DNA of 64,000 nt. Source: Richelia sp. SL_2_1. Its GTDB lineage: Bacteria > Cyanobacteriota > Cyanobacteriia > Cyanobacteriales > Nostocaceae. This document shows, piece by piece, positions 1 through 8,710 of this stretch. The number at the start of each line of letters is the position of its first letter. The first letter of the stretch is position 1. Made by a program: the position numbers and the translations under genes. The stretch covers positions 1 to 64,000 of the forward strand of contig JAAUSO010000013.1 in NCBI GenBank assembly GCA_012033205.1, in the 5' to 3' direction. The notes below the pieces were generated by a model. The model was not told the DNA's origin. It worked only from the letters and a program-made list of their open reading frames with translations, and made no database searches.

Positions 1-11
1 ACTCACCCCTT

Positions 12-38
12 CCCCTCCTCCTTACTGAAGGAGAGGGG
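12..38. terminator. C-rich imperfect hairpin at window edge
   Basis: CCCCTCCTCCTT pairs with AAGGAGAGGGG across a short loop with one bulge. There is no clear T-tract, so it may be a dispersed palindrome rather than a terminator. It lies upstream of the VOC gene and may belong to a gene left of the window. Confidence 0.3.
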
Positions 39-178
39 TTAAGAGGGCGGGGTGGAGGTAAAATTTGTATTCCACTCAAGTGAAAACCCCTACTATTGAT
101 AAAAATTGTAAATATCCCCAATTCTATAGTTCAGATAAACTATAATACATTTGTTCTACTTTATCCGAGGTGAGAATT

Positions 179-621
179 ATGACAGTTAAACCGATTCCCG
201 AAGGCTATCGCACTGTGACACCGTACCTGATTGTAGAAGGAGCAGAAAGGCTAATCGAGTTTCTCTCTTCAGGGTTTGCAGCTACGGAAATTTGTCGTGT
301 CATGCACCCAGATGGCTCTATTATGCACGCTGAGGTGAAAATTGGCGACTCATTCATTATGATGGGTGAAGCCAGAGAGGATTTTCAGGCAATGCCGAGT
401 ATGATTCACCTGTATGTTGAGAATGCCGACGCAACTTATGAGCGTGCAATCCAAGCAGGTGCGACTTCAGTGATGGAGCCAAAAGATGAATTCTATGGAG
501 ATAGAGCGGCGGGGGTGAAAGATCCAACTGGAGGTTTTGGTGGATTGCAACTCATCAAGAAGATGTTTCACCCGAAGAACTTGAAAAGCGACGAGATAAG
601 GTATGTTTTACTGGCAAATAA
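179..621 (+). pseudogene. VOC/glyoxalase-family (PhnB-like) protein, frameshifted near its C-terminus
   Basis: The N-terminus (MTVKPIPEGYRTVTPYLIV) and the glyoxalase-like body are typical of PhnB-like VOC proteins of about 145 residues; substrate unknown. I chose ATG 179 because CGAGG lies 8 bases upstream; a GTG at 170 would overlap that site. As sequenced, the frame runs to 634 with an atypical tail (DPTGGFGGLQLIKKMF). One extra T in the T-run near 535-540 would restore the expected ending WWIATHQEDVSPEELEKR and a stop at 619-621. The defect is therefore a one-base loss, either a sequencing error or a recent frameshift. TATAAT at 141-146 is a plausible -10 box, flanked by TATAGTT/AACTATA half-sites. 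Confidence 0.8.
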
Positions 622-691
622 TAAGTGTGGGTGAGTCGTTCGGAATTAATATCGATGCGTAAACATCTTGACTCAAACTTCGGAGGAAATT

Positions 692-1138
692 ATGGTAGCG
701 ATAAACAACACAACGACTGATGAAGCTGAAATTCGCCAGATAATAGATAATTGGGTTGAATTCGTTCGTGCTAAGGATATCGATGGGCTAATGTCGCACT
801 ACGTAGACGACAGTGTGTTGTTCGACATCATGCCGCCATTAAAACATCAAGGTGCTTCAGCTTATAGACAACTTTGGGAACAGTGTTTTCCCTATTTTCA
901 AGGTGATATTGGCTATGAAATTCGCGACTTGAATATCACAGTTGGTTCCGATGTAGCCTTCAGTCACAGTCTAAATAGGATGAGTGGAACGACAACAAAC
1001 GGCGAGGAAATTGATAATTGGATGCGGGTGACGGTTTGCTATCAAAAGATTGATGGGAAGTGGATGGTTATACACGACCATGTGTCAGTACCGATTAATA
1101 TGGAGAATAGCAAAGCCTTATTTGACCTCAAACCGTAG
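692..1138 (+). CDS. NTF2-like / SnoaL-type protein (ketosteroid-isomerase fold)
   Basis: A single compact alpha+beta barrel domain of about 148 residues: helical start (EAEIRQIIDNWVEFVRAKDID), then the strand-rich half ending KWMVIHDHVSVPI, as in SnoaL-like/nuclear transport factor 2 family proteins of the kind often annotated near stress genes. ATG 692 is preferred over TTG 668 because GGAGG sits 5 bases before it. It follows the VOC gene by 70 bases on the same strand, so the two may be cotranscribed. The substrate cannot be told from sequence. It appears intact, unlike its neighbours. Confidence 0.75.
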   Translation: MVAINNTTTDEAEIRQIIDNWVEFVRAKDIDGLMSHYVDDSVLFDIMPPLKHQGASAYRQLWEQCFPYFQGDIGYEIRDLNITVGSDVAFSHSLNRMSGTTTNGEEIDNWMRVTVCYQKIDGKWMVIHDHVSVPINMENSKALFDLKP

Positions 1139-1458
1139 ATTTTGCAGAGTATACTTTTGTGTCTTTTTGGAATCATGTTCGTGCGATCGCAGCACTTGTA
1201 GCAGCAGCATCACTTGGGATAGCATAGCTGCTTTCCTCCGGGAAGATCGCACTTAGTCAAGGAGTCACAATTTAATAAATAGACTTTTGGGCTGAGAGCG
1301 ATCGCATAAATATATATACTCGTTTAGTCAAACGATAAAAATATTTTCGCGCACCTATTGACCCTAACGTTACGTGAGGCTTTAGTATCAAATTGTCTGG
1401 GAATTTAGATTGAATTGCTAGTGTGAATATAAACATAAAATTGACAAAACATACTGCC

Positions 1459-1545
1459 ATGAAAGTCGGGGAACTTGCCAAACAAGCAGGTATTTCAGTG
1501 CGGACTTTGCATTATTACGATGAGATTGGATTGCTTTCTCCAAAG
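1459..1545 (+). pseudogene. MerR-family regulator, N-terminal HTH remnant only
   Basis: The first 28 or so codons encode a MerR winged-helix start (MKVGELAKQAGISVRTLHYY followed by DEIGLLSP). At about 1541-1545 similarity stops and the frame reads antisense into the MFS remnant on the other strand. The effector domain is gone, so it cannot act as a regulator. A deletion that fused two convergent genes explains both remnants. Confidence 0.8.
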
Positions 1546-1822
1546 CCCCCGCAAAAGCAATACCACCACCCAAAATCAACTGTCGTCGCTGACCCATATC
1601 TGCCCAAATTCCCAGTATCGGCTCAATAATACTACTGACGGTCTTGGGTATGGTTAACAACATCCCGATTTGGGTGTAATTAAGATGTAGGTCGTTGCGA
1701 ATCAAGGGTAAAGCCGGACTATATACCCCATCAACCAGTTCATCTAATAATTCGATGAGGAGGAAAATTATGGTTAATAAAAATACTTTGTTTGCAGTTT
1801 TGTTTTTACCGCGCAATGACAT
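1541..1822 (-). pseudogene. MFS transporter, N-terminal remnant
   Basis: Minus-strand start ATG at 1822 with AGGAG 8 bases upstream. The protein begins with a short basic stretch, a first transmembrane helix (VFLLTIIFLLIELLDELV) and an MFS-like motif-A region (GIWADMGQRRQLILGG). About 94 codons in, homology ends and the frame becomes the antisense of the MerR fragment. At most two or three of 12 helices remain, so it is non-functional. It was probably an efflux pump controlled by the neighbouring MerR protein. Confidence 0.75.
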
Positions 1823-2066
1823 CGTGTATTCTCCTATTTCCAACATTTAGTAACCAACGCAAATCAAAATTGTTGGTTTATTGGTGGAGGAATCCACGTA
1901 GTAGGGCTATTGGCGGTTTTTCTAGAAGAACAAAACTGTAAAAGTTTTAATCTAAATCGCCGTTGCGGTGTTTTGCTAGAGGCTTAGCAGGTGGGTATCG
2001 TCATAAATACATTTTGGGGTGAAAAGATCACTTGTATTACATTGTAGCATAAGAATGGTTCACACA

Positions 2067-3062
2067 TCAAACTGCGATCGCAACTTTTCCCCGCACTTGA
2101 CGTTCTTCCAAATAGCGAATTGCCGCAGGAATTTCACTCAATGGGTAGCAGCGATCGATGTAAGGACGAATCATCTCTGCTTCTATCAAATCTTTCAATA
2201 CAATTAAATCATCTTGATTGGGTTTGGAAACCAGACACTTGACTTTTTTACTGTTAGTTCTGGAAATCCAAGCTCCAAGAAACATTGCCTGGAACAATCG
2301 TTTGGTACAACCACCCACGACAACATAGGTACCTGTGGCTGTCAATAAAGGTAAATAGTCAAACGCCGAATTATAGGCGGCAGCATCAAGTATCAAGTCG
2401 TAATAGCCCTGATTTAGCTTCGATTTTGCTTGGGTGCGAGGGCAAATGTAATCTGCACCGATTGATTGTACCATTTCGATTTTACTCGTACTGCATACCC
2501 CAGTCACCTCAGCCCCGAAAGCCTTGGCAATCTGGACTGCAAACGACCCCACACCACCGGAAGCCCCATTCACCAACACCTTTTGTCCTGACTGAATTTG
2601 TCCCGCATCCCGCAGCCCCTGGAGGGCAGCAAGGGCAGAAACGGGAATGGTTCCAGCTTCCTCAAAACTCAAATTAGCTGGTTTCAAGGCGAAAGCAGTT
2701 TCAGGGGCACAAACATATTCGGCAAAGGTACCAAAACCAGATTCTGATAAATCTCCAAAAACCATATCCCCAAGTTTAAACTGAGTCACATCCTTACCTA
2801 CAGCTTCCACTTCCCCTGCAACATCGCAACCCAGGATTTTGATTTGAGGCTTTCGCAGTCCTCCGTAAATCAAGCGACTCAGGAACGGTTTACCCCGCAT
2901 TAAATGCCAGTCACCTGCGTGAACCCCAGCACCACCAACCCTGACCAACACCTCATTATCCCCCACAACAGGGCGGTCAATTTCCACTAATTTCAACACA
3001 TCCGGTGAACCATATTCGGATTGGGCGATCGCTTTCATTTTTGCAACTGCTCGATCTATCAT
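2067..3062 (-). CDS. NAD(P)-dependent MDR-family oxidoreductase, zinc-independent (quinone reductase-like)
   Basis: A full-length medium-chain dehydrogenase/reductase of 331 residues. The GroES-like half contains GCDVAGEVEAVG and GDMVFGDL. The Rossmann half has the nucleotide loop NGASGGVGSFAVQIAKAFGA and no structural-zinc cysteine lobe, which fits the quinone-oxidoreductase/alcohol-dehydrogenase-like branch. I chose ATG 3062 (MIDRAVAKMKAI) because GGAG lies 8 bases upstream; an upstream in-frame start at 3095 lacks one. It is divergent from the TetR gene at 3198 and a palindromic operator lies between them, so it is probably the repressor's target and serves reactive-carbonyl or quinone detoxification. 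Confidence 0.85.
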   Translation of the reverse strand: MIDRAVAKMKAIAQSEYGSPDVLKLVEIDRPVVGDNEVLVRVGGAGVHAGDWHLMRGKPFLSRLIYGGLRKPQIKILGCDVAGEVEAVGKDVTQFKLGDMVFGDLSESGFGTFAEYVCAPETAFALKPANLSFEEAGTIPVSALAALQGLRDAGQIQSGQKVLVNGASGGVGSFAVQIAKAFGAEVTGVCSTSKIEMVQSIGADYICPRTQAKSKLNQGYYDLILDAAAYNSAFDYLPLLTATGTYVVVGGCTKRLFQAMFLGAWISRTNSKKVKCLVSKPNQDDLIVLKDLIEAEMIRPYIDRCYPLSEIPAAIRYLEERQVRGKVAIAV

Positions 3063-3115
3063 TGCTTTTTCTCCATTTGGGGAGGAACTACTCAAGACAG
3101 AAACTCCATAATTTT

Positions 3116-3152
3116 AACTTACACTGTAAGTTAAAAATTACAGTGTAAGTTT
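3116..3152. promoter_or_regulatory. TetR-type operator: long inverted repeat between divergent genes
   Basis: ACTTACACTGTAA and TTACAGTGTAAGT form perfect 13-base arms around an 8-base AT-rich spacer. Each arm is itself part of a near-palindrome (AACTTACACTGTAAGTT). It lies 54 bases upstream of the oxidoreductase start and 46 bases upstream of the TetR start, where an autoregulated TetR repressor would bind two dimers. Confidence 0.75.
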
Positions 3153-3197
3153 GTCAAGATAGTATAGCGAAAAATACACCATCATCCCATAGTATTT

Positions 3198-3884
3198 ATG
3201 CAAGACGGTGAAATGGCGAAGAGAGACAACCCAGAGCCAATACCCCAACTACCATTGAGCCGGGAACGGGTATTAGATGCTGCACTCAGCATGGCTGACA
3301 GGGAGGGAATTAAGGCGCTCTCGATGCGAAAACTTGCCCAGGAACTGGGTGTCAAGGCGATGTCCCTGTACAATCATGTCACCAATAAGGACGATATTTT
3401 GGATGGCATTGTTGATATTGTAATTAGTGAGATTGAGAGACCAGACCTCGGACTCGACTGGAAGATAGCTATGCGACGGCGATCGATTTCAGCTCACGCT
3501 GTTTTGCTGCGTCACCCTTGGATGATAACAACGATGGTATCGCGGGTAAATAAAGGAGCGGCAATGTTACACTACGTTGATGCAACCTTGGGTTGTCTAA
3601 ACGAAGCGGGCTTTTCCTTGGAGATGGCAGATTATGCATGGAATGCGATCGACAGTCACATTTACGGATTTACGCTGCAAGAATTGAATTTTCCCTTTGA
3701 GCCAGGGGAGTATGCACAAAAGGCGAAGAATTATATTTCGCTCATCCCCGTAAATCGCTACCCCTACCTCAATCAACTTGCCCACTACGTGATGGAGGGA
3801 CGTTATAACGGTATTTATGATTTTGAATTTGGGCTGGATTTAATTCTCGATGGGCTTGATCGGTTACGGAAAAATACTCCATAA
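3198..3884 (+). CDS. TetR/AcrR-family transcriptional regulator
   Basis: 228 residues. The N-terminal HTH matches TetR (RVLDAALSMADREGIKALSM, then RKLAQELGVKAMSLYNHV). The all-helical C-terminal ligand domain resembles the TetR_C class. ATG 3198 is used; an in-frame ATG at 3213 (MAKRD) is possible and neither has a strong ribosome site. It is divergent from an MDR oxidoreductase with a 13-base-arm operator between them, so it is inferred to repress itself and that enzyme until an unknown ligand binds. Confidence 0.85.
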   Translation: MQDGEMAKRDNPEPIPQLPLSRERVLDAALSMADREGIKALSMRKLAQELGVKAMSLYNHVTNKDDILDGIVDIVISEIERPDLGLDWKIAMRRRSISAHAVLLRHPWMITTMVSRVNKGAAMLHYVDATLGCLNEAGFSLEMADYAWNAIDSHIYGFTLQELNFPFEPGEYAQKAKNYISLIPVNRYPYLNQLAHYVMEGRYNGIYDFEFGLDLILDGLDRLRKNTP

Positions 3885-3983
3885 TAGGTAGTCCCGATGA
3901 AAAACAATTTACACCACCAATTGTCTAAGCTTTAATAGTTCTAGTTTACATAGTCAAATATATTCAAACCACTACAACTAGGT

Positions 3984-5273
3984 TTAAGCAACACCCTTTT
4001 GATCACGGACACGACAGAACAAAGGTGTTATTCGCCTTGGATGTACTACCAGACATCCCCTATCCCTCTCTATAATTCCTTGCAAGCAAGAAAATAAGTT
4101 TGGGATTACTTTTCTACCAATATTGAACGCCCCATTGACATCGGCATGGATTTTAAAACCATCTTTACTTACATAGGTAGCACGCTTGATTCTCGATCCA
4201 GAGAATTGATGTTTTACTTTATTGTTAGGGTCAAATGTTGGGATGGTATCCCAATCAATTGATGAAGCCTTACTCGTGTAGGATTCTTCACCAACCTTAA
4301 CGATGATGCCGACTCTTTCTAATTTATAAGTCAACATTTCAAGAAAACGAGCGTGAGGTATTTGGGTAAATGATTGATTATTGCGTTTACCAATATTTAA
4401 ATTAGTTTTCCATTGTTCGTTTTTACCTATCGCTACTTCTGTTACTCCAAGTGCCACAAATTGCTCAACAATCATGGCTGTCAATTGCTGCAAGTAAGAA
4501 TCAACAAAATTATTGCGATTCCTAACAATGTTATGAATCCTCATAGATGTGCGAGTTCTTGAAGGCAAGAAACCTTGTAAATGTGCCAATTGCTTATTAT
4601 AGAATTGGTTAGCTGATTTTAATGGTTTCCCGTTTAAAGCAATTGGTTGTATTGTTGGGTCGCTCAAAACTATTGTGGCTAAATTGTCTAATCCAATATC
4701 TATCGCCGCAGCTAGATTTGGATTGAGACTACAGAATAATTTACCTTTATCAGGCACTTCGTAAACTATTTCTATTACAAAACAACCTGTTTTTGGGACT
4801 ATTCTCACTTCGCATAAATCACTATATTTTAGACCCGGTTTCACAGGTATTCTAATCGGTGACATCGAAGGAACGATATACCCACCGAAAAATTCCTTTT
4901 TACCAACTGCTTGGTAGTTGAATTTAACTAAATTATTTTTATTTTGTATAAAATTCGGTTGTTTTGGCTTACCAGTAAATTTAATTGGGTCTAGTTTATA
5001 TGCTCCCATTGCTTTAAAGTATGCTTGCCAGGAATCCGCATTCTGTTTTAAAACAAGTTGTGCTACCTTAGCCGGCATTGATTTGTAATTGGAGTCCAAC
5101 TTAAACTTTGAATCTAATTTTACTTGTGAGTGCACTCCCCATCCATACAAAAAACTTTGACGTTGGGTAAATTGAACTGTGTTGTAAAGGTTCTTTGAGT
5201 ACACAGTTATCGAGTCGCAGTAATCAAACCATTCGTGCCCTCGCTTAATTACGTGTTTTTCGACATTTTGCAT
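3984..5273 (-). mobile_element. tnpB: IS200/IS605-type TnpB (RNA-guided nuclease-like), stand-alone
   Basis: A 429-residue TnpB/OrfB protein. RuvC-I aspartate lies in AAIDIGLDNLATIV, the RuvC-II glutamate in GEESYTSKASSID, and the RuvC-III aspartate in ADVNGAFNIGRK. The region between II and III lacks the usual four-cysteine zinc ribbon (FSGSRIKRATYVSKDGFKI instead), as in some cyanobacterial TnpB lineages. ATG 5273 (MQNVEKHVIKRG) is preferred to TTG 5288. No TnpA is in the window, so it needs one in trans or is immobile. I could not define the element ends. The catalytic residues look intact. Confidence 0.85.
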
Positions 5274-5451
5274 AAAACTTAAGCGCAATTAATTTTTCTA
5301 CCTTGCGTTCCAATCTAACATGCTTGAATATACTTGACTATATTAGTCTATATTTTTATTCAAGTTATTACATACTTCTTCCCACTGCCGCTCATCTCAA
5401 AGAGATGGTTCTGTGCCGACTGCTCGACTTAGAAGTCAGAAATGGTGGTAA

Positions 5452-5931
5452 TCATAGCTTTTTAAAATATCTAGCAACAGGCAATAGTCCAAAGCCAGCT
5501 TTTTCATAGGTATGACGTGCTGGAGCATGACCAGAATCGGCTCCAGTTTCCACCATCGCAACAGCCATTCCCGCATTTTTCATCCAATCGAGGGCAAATT
5601 CTATCAAAGCAGAACCAATACCGCGACCTTGAAAATCTGGATCGACCGCAACCATATATATTTCACCCATACTGCTTTCCCTATCGAGTTTGACTGCAAT
5701 AAAACCCACAGTTAAACCAGCATCAATTGCAACCCACACATGAGTATCTTCCGCAGCACACACCTCCTCAACTGCTTTTTGCTGATTAATCGACCAACCA
5801 CCGGGGTAAAAATGCTCGTATATCTCGGTATCCAAGGCTTTCTGAATCGAGTCAAACACCGGAGACCAAGCTCGTAGGGAAAGGTTGACAATCGCGTCAA
5901 GTTGCTGGGAACTGTAGGTTTCAATCTGCAT
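5452..5931 (-). CDS. GNAT-family N-acetyltransferase
   Basis: 159 residues with the acetyl-CoA loop VDPDFQGRGIGSALIEFALD and a C-terminal YEKAGF motif, which is a complete single-domain GNAT. ATG 5931 (MQIETYSSQQ) is chosen; the longer upstream reading adds 28 residues of unrelated composition. The acceptor is unknown. Directly upstream are an N-terminal fragment of another GNAT and a stray AHSA1 fragment, so the neighbourhood has been rearranged while this gene stayed intact. Confidence 0.8.
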   Translation of the reverse strand: MQIETYSSQQLDAIVNLSLRAWSPVFDSIQKALDTEIYEHFYPGGWSINQQKAVEEVCAAEDTHVWVAIDAGLTVGFIAVKLDRESSMGEIYMVAVDPDFQGRGIGSALIEFALDWMKNAGMAVAMVETGADSGHAPARHTYEKAGFGLLPVARYFKKL

Positions 5932-6034
5932 TGCCAGAAATACTCCAAGGGATAAAGCTCTCCAATATTGTAATATATGTAGTACAAAATACTTAGAAAG
6001 TTTCGATAAATGCATTAGTTTTGGCTATATTATA

Positions 6035-6079
6035 ATCGCTCGGCAATGTGCCAACTCCCACTGTGCCTACAATCAAAGG
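6035..6079. repeat. Displaced copy of an internal AHSA1-gene segment
   Basis: These 45 bases match 9259-9302, inside the AHSA1/SRPBCC coding sequence, with about one mismatch (CCCACT here, CCCACC there). Nothing else of that gene is present. It abuts the broken end of a GNAT fragment, so it marks a rearrangement junction. Confidence 0.8.
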
Positions 6080-6193
6080 GGAAACTTGCAACACTCCAGA
6101 AAATGCACCAATATCGCGATCGAACTGGGCTTTCCTCTGGATAAACGATAAAATAAGCGGAATATCATTGCGGTTTGCGGGTCTGATTTTCAT
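6077..6193 (-). pseudogene. GNAT acetyltransferase, N-terminal remnant
   Basis: Begins MKIRPANRNDIPLILSFIQ and continues RKAQFDRDIGAFSGVLQ, typical of the first 36 residues of a small GNAT. Homology then stops exactly where the displaced AHSA1 fragment begins. The acetyl-CoA-binding half is missing, so it is non-functional. It is a different paralog from the intact GNAT at 5452-5931. Confidence 0.7.
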
Positions 6194-6215
6194 TTGCTGA
6201 GTGGTTTTCCTTTCC

Positions 6216-7235
6216 ATGAAAAAAAACACATTTATTACCGTTATAACTATTGCCTTAGTGGGAGTGCTGTTGACATCATGCAAACCGATACAGACACTAG
6301 AACGCTCTGCTGTTCAAACACCGGCTCAATCTATCGCTCAGACAAACAATCTTGGCATCGGCGATCGCGATCGTATACTGACTGTGGGAGGTTTGAAACG
6401 CACTTATCTAGTCCACGTTCCGAACTCCTATGACGGCAACAAGCCTTATCCAGTCGTGCTTGCGTTTCACGGTGGTGGCAGCGATGCCAAACAGTTGGTT
6501 TTTTATTCGGGACTCAATAAAACGGCAGACACAGAGAATTTTATTGCAGTCTATCCGAATGGCACGGGTGAGACGATTCAAGGGTATTGAGTATTCAATT
6601 GGAATGGCGGTTCCCGTCAACCGGGTGGGACTGATCCGAATCTTACCAAAGTTGACGACGTAGAATTTACCAAAGCACTGTTGAACGATCTCGCCACTGT
6701 GGTGAAGATCGATGAAAAACGTATCTATGCTACCGGACTATCGGCGGGAGGCATTATGACCTATCGTCTGGCTTCGGAGCTATCTGACCGCATTGCCGCC
6801 ATCGCACCGATTGCCAGCGTGATGGGAACGGAGAGGAGCAATCCGCAACGACCCGTCTCAGTGATTCACTTCCACGGCACGAAAGACGAGGCTGTGCCAT
6901 TTGATGGCGGAAAAGGCAAGCTGGATCAATCAGGAACGAATTTTTACTCGGTGGAATACTCAATTCAATCATGGGTGAAAGCGAACGACTGCAAGACGCA
7001 GCCGATTGTAAAAGCTTTGCCGGATAAGACGGACGACGGCACTAAAGTTATTCGCAAAACTTACGGCGGTGGAAAGGAAGATTCCGAAGTCGTGCTGATT
7101 GAAATCGAAGGCGGTGGACACACTTGGCCGGGACGCAAAACCTTACCGGGGTTTGAGATACTGGGTAAATCAACCAAAGACATTTTGGCAAATGATTTGA
7201 TGTGGGAGTTCTTCCAAAAACACCCGATGCAATGA
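6216..7235 (+). pseudogene. Lipoprotein PHB-depolymerase/feruloyl-esterase-like hydrolase with an in-frame TGA
   Basis: The N-terminus has a lipoprotein signal (MKKNTFITVITIALVGVLLT, then Ser-Cys), followed by an LpqC/esterase-type alpha/beta hydrolase: oxyanion region LAFHGGGSDAKQL, YPNGTG, nucleophile loop GLSAGG, acid region HFHGTKDEAVPF, and base in EGGGHTWPG. TGA at 6588-6590 interrupts it after IQGY. The same frame resumes with VFNWNGG and runs to 7235 with all catalytic residues, so this is a nonsense change (for example from CGA or TGG) rather than a frameshift. The nucleophile lies after the stop, so the upstream product alone would be inactive. Confidence 0.8.
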
Positions 7236-7351
7236 AGAGACAGCCGCGATGTACTTGTGAAAGTGACAGAATGTATCAAAATAGCGATCGCTTGTTGGCA
7301 GAATTATTTTGAACAAAAAAGGAACTAGCAAAGAAGGATATTGAAGACTTT

Positions 7352-7810
7352 TTAAGCTGTCCTAGGGATAAAGCTATTGTCCTGACTTGGTTTACTACAT
7401 TCAACTTCCACCGAAGAATGAGTTTCCACCCAAACTACAGCACCACAACTCAAAGGTTTTTCCGGTCGATAAACGATTTCACACGGACCATTGATCTTCA
7501 CTGAAAAACCGTAAATATTCCGATCGCGGTTTTTAACTGTAATTACGGGAAGTGATTTTTTTTGTTTGAGATTTTGTTGAATTCTCTGCTTATTTACATG
7601 AATTTTCGTTTTTGCTGGATTCCTCATACACCATTTGGCTTTTGGACCCCGACTACCCCGACTAATAATCGGATTTCCTTCAAATAAGGGTATTATCCAA
7701 TTTTTTCCAGCTTTATAAGCTCCTTTAACTCTACCTTGAGCAATTAAATGGCGCATTCTAGAGGTTGAAATATTCAAAATTTCTGCTGCTTGACTAGTAC
7801 TTACGTACAT
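7352..7810 (-). CDS. Helix-turn-helix (excisionase-like, HTH_17 type) protein
   Basis: 152 residues from ATG 7810. The first 45 residues form a MerR/Xis-like winged HTH (STSQAAEILNISTSRMRHLI, then AQGRVKGAYKAGKNWIIPL). A basic linker and an unrecognised C-terminal domain follow, ending near IVYRPEKPLSCGAVVWVE. It lies just downstream of the truncated TnpB on the same strand. Whether it belongs to that element or is host DNA next to an insertion is unclear. Such domains bind DNA; the target is unknown. Confidence 0.65.
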   Translation of the reverse strand: MYVSTSQAAEILNISTSRMRHLIAQGRVKGAYKAGKNWIIPLFEGNPIISRGSRGPKAKWCMRNPAKTKIHVNKQRIQQNLKQKKSLPVITVKNRDRNIYGFSVKINGPCEIVYRPEKPLSCGAVVWVETHSSVEVECSKPSQDNSFIPRTA

Positions 7811-7896
7811 AATGGAAAAACTATTGCGATTGAAACTTAGTTTATCAGTTCTAGTAGTACATTTTCCTTTCAGGAAGAAAAATAATTTGAAGCTTC

Positions 7897-7917
7897 CCCT
7901 GCCTAAAGGCGAGGGGA
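7897..7917 (-). ncRNA. Terminal hairpin of a TnpB-associated (omegaRNA-like) right end
   Basis: On the minus strand CCCCTCGCCTTTAGGCAGGG folds into a stem-loop overlapping the last codons and stop of the truncated tnpB. Structured RNA spanning the tnpB 3' end is where IS605-family guide RNAs end. The RNA itself is inferred, and any guide would lie just beyond, toward lower coordinates. Confidence 0.45.
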
Positions 7918-8514
7918 TTTCTGAAGAGTCCACAAATAGACTTTCTTAGGCGCACTTAACGAGCCTCTACCGATTCTGGCTAAATCAAATTTAGCCATCA
8001 CCGCTACTTTACGGATTATATTTGCAGCCCCATTACAGTCTGCATTTATTTTGATTCCTGTTCCAGTTTTGAACAAACCACGATTTGTTCTTGCACCTGA
8101 ACTTTTCCACCCTTCGGGTTTTGCACCAAATTTAGGTAGAACATCATTATCTAGAAACGATGTTTTGGAGGTATAGCTTTCCTCAGTTTCAATAAATTCA
8201 ATTCCGTGTTGTTCACACAACTGTTCAATACGATTTTTTAGTTTTGCAGTAGGGATTTGAACAAACTTCTGATTAGTCTTTGCTCCCATATTTGCGCTGT
8301 CTTTTTGACCCTGGTTCCAGCCGAACACTATTGAACCAATTTGATTGTCGATGCAGTGGTTAATAACTATCCTTGCCGCTTTATTAATCGCATCACGCAT
8401 CTGACGATTACGCTTTTCTGTCAATGCTGCAAGCCTGTTAGACCAAAAGCCTTGGGGTTTGTTCTCTTTGATTTTGGCGACTGATTTGTTGTACCACTGG
8501 TTCAGCGAGGGGCT
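7903..8514 (-). pseudogene. tnpB: TnpB, C-terminal half only
   Basis: The open frame starts after a stop at 8515-8517 and encodes the central and C-terminal part of a TnpB (LNQWYNKSVAKIKENKPQGF, NRQMRDAINKAARIVINHCI). The RuvC-II glutamate (ETEESYTSKTSF) and the RuvC-III aspartate (NADCNGAANIIRK) remain. The N-terminal half with the RuvC-I aspartate is missing, so nuclease activity is not expected. The zinc-ribbon cysteines are also absent. It has diverged well from the TnpB at 3984-5273 and is not a recent copy. Confidence 0.8.
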
Positions 8515-8710
8515 TCAGACCCATTGTTTTCGGTGAAAATTGCAATTTGGATCAAGATTGAGTATTCCCACATTGTCAACAAGGCTGACAATTGGGAGTG
8601 TTAAACTTGGTAAGTAGTGGAAGGTAAGACCGCTCTAGGAGAAAACGATTATATTACCGTGATGACCTCTAATAGCGCGATCGCTTACAATATCCAAAAC
8701 CTCACAAAAT

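Noticed and set aside
1140-1260. Short coding-like run (AALVAAASLG type) after the NTF2-like gene
   Set aside because: Too short and stop-interrupted; it may be a gene trace, but no family can be named.
2285-2677. A 130-codon plus-strand frame
   Set aside because: It is the antisense shadow of the MDR oxidoreductase.
6588-6590. Programmed TGA readthrough or selenocysteine in the esterase
   Set aside because: No SECIS-like hairpin follows, and the position is not catalytic; a nonsense mutation is simpler.
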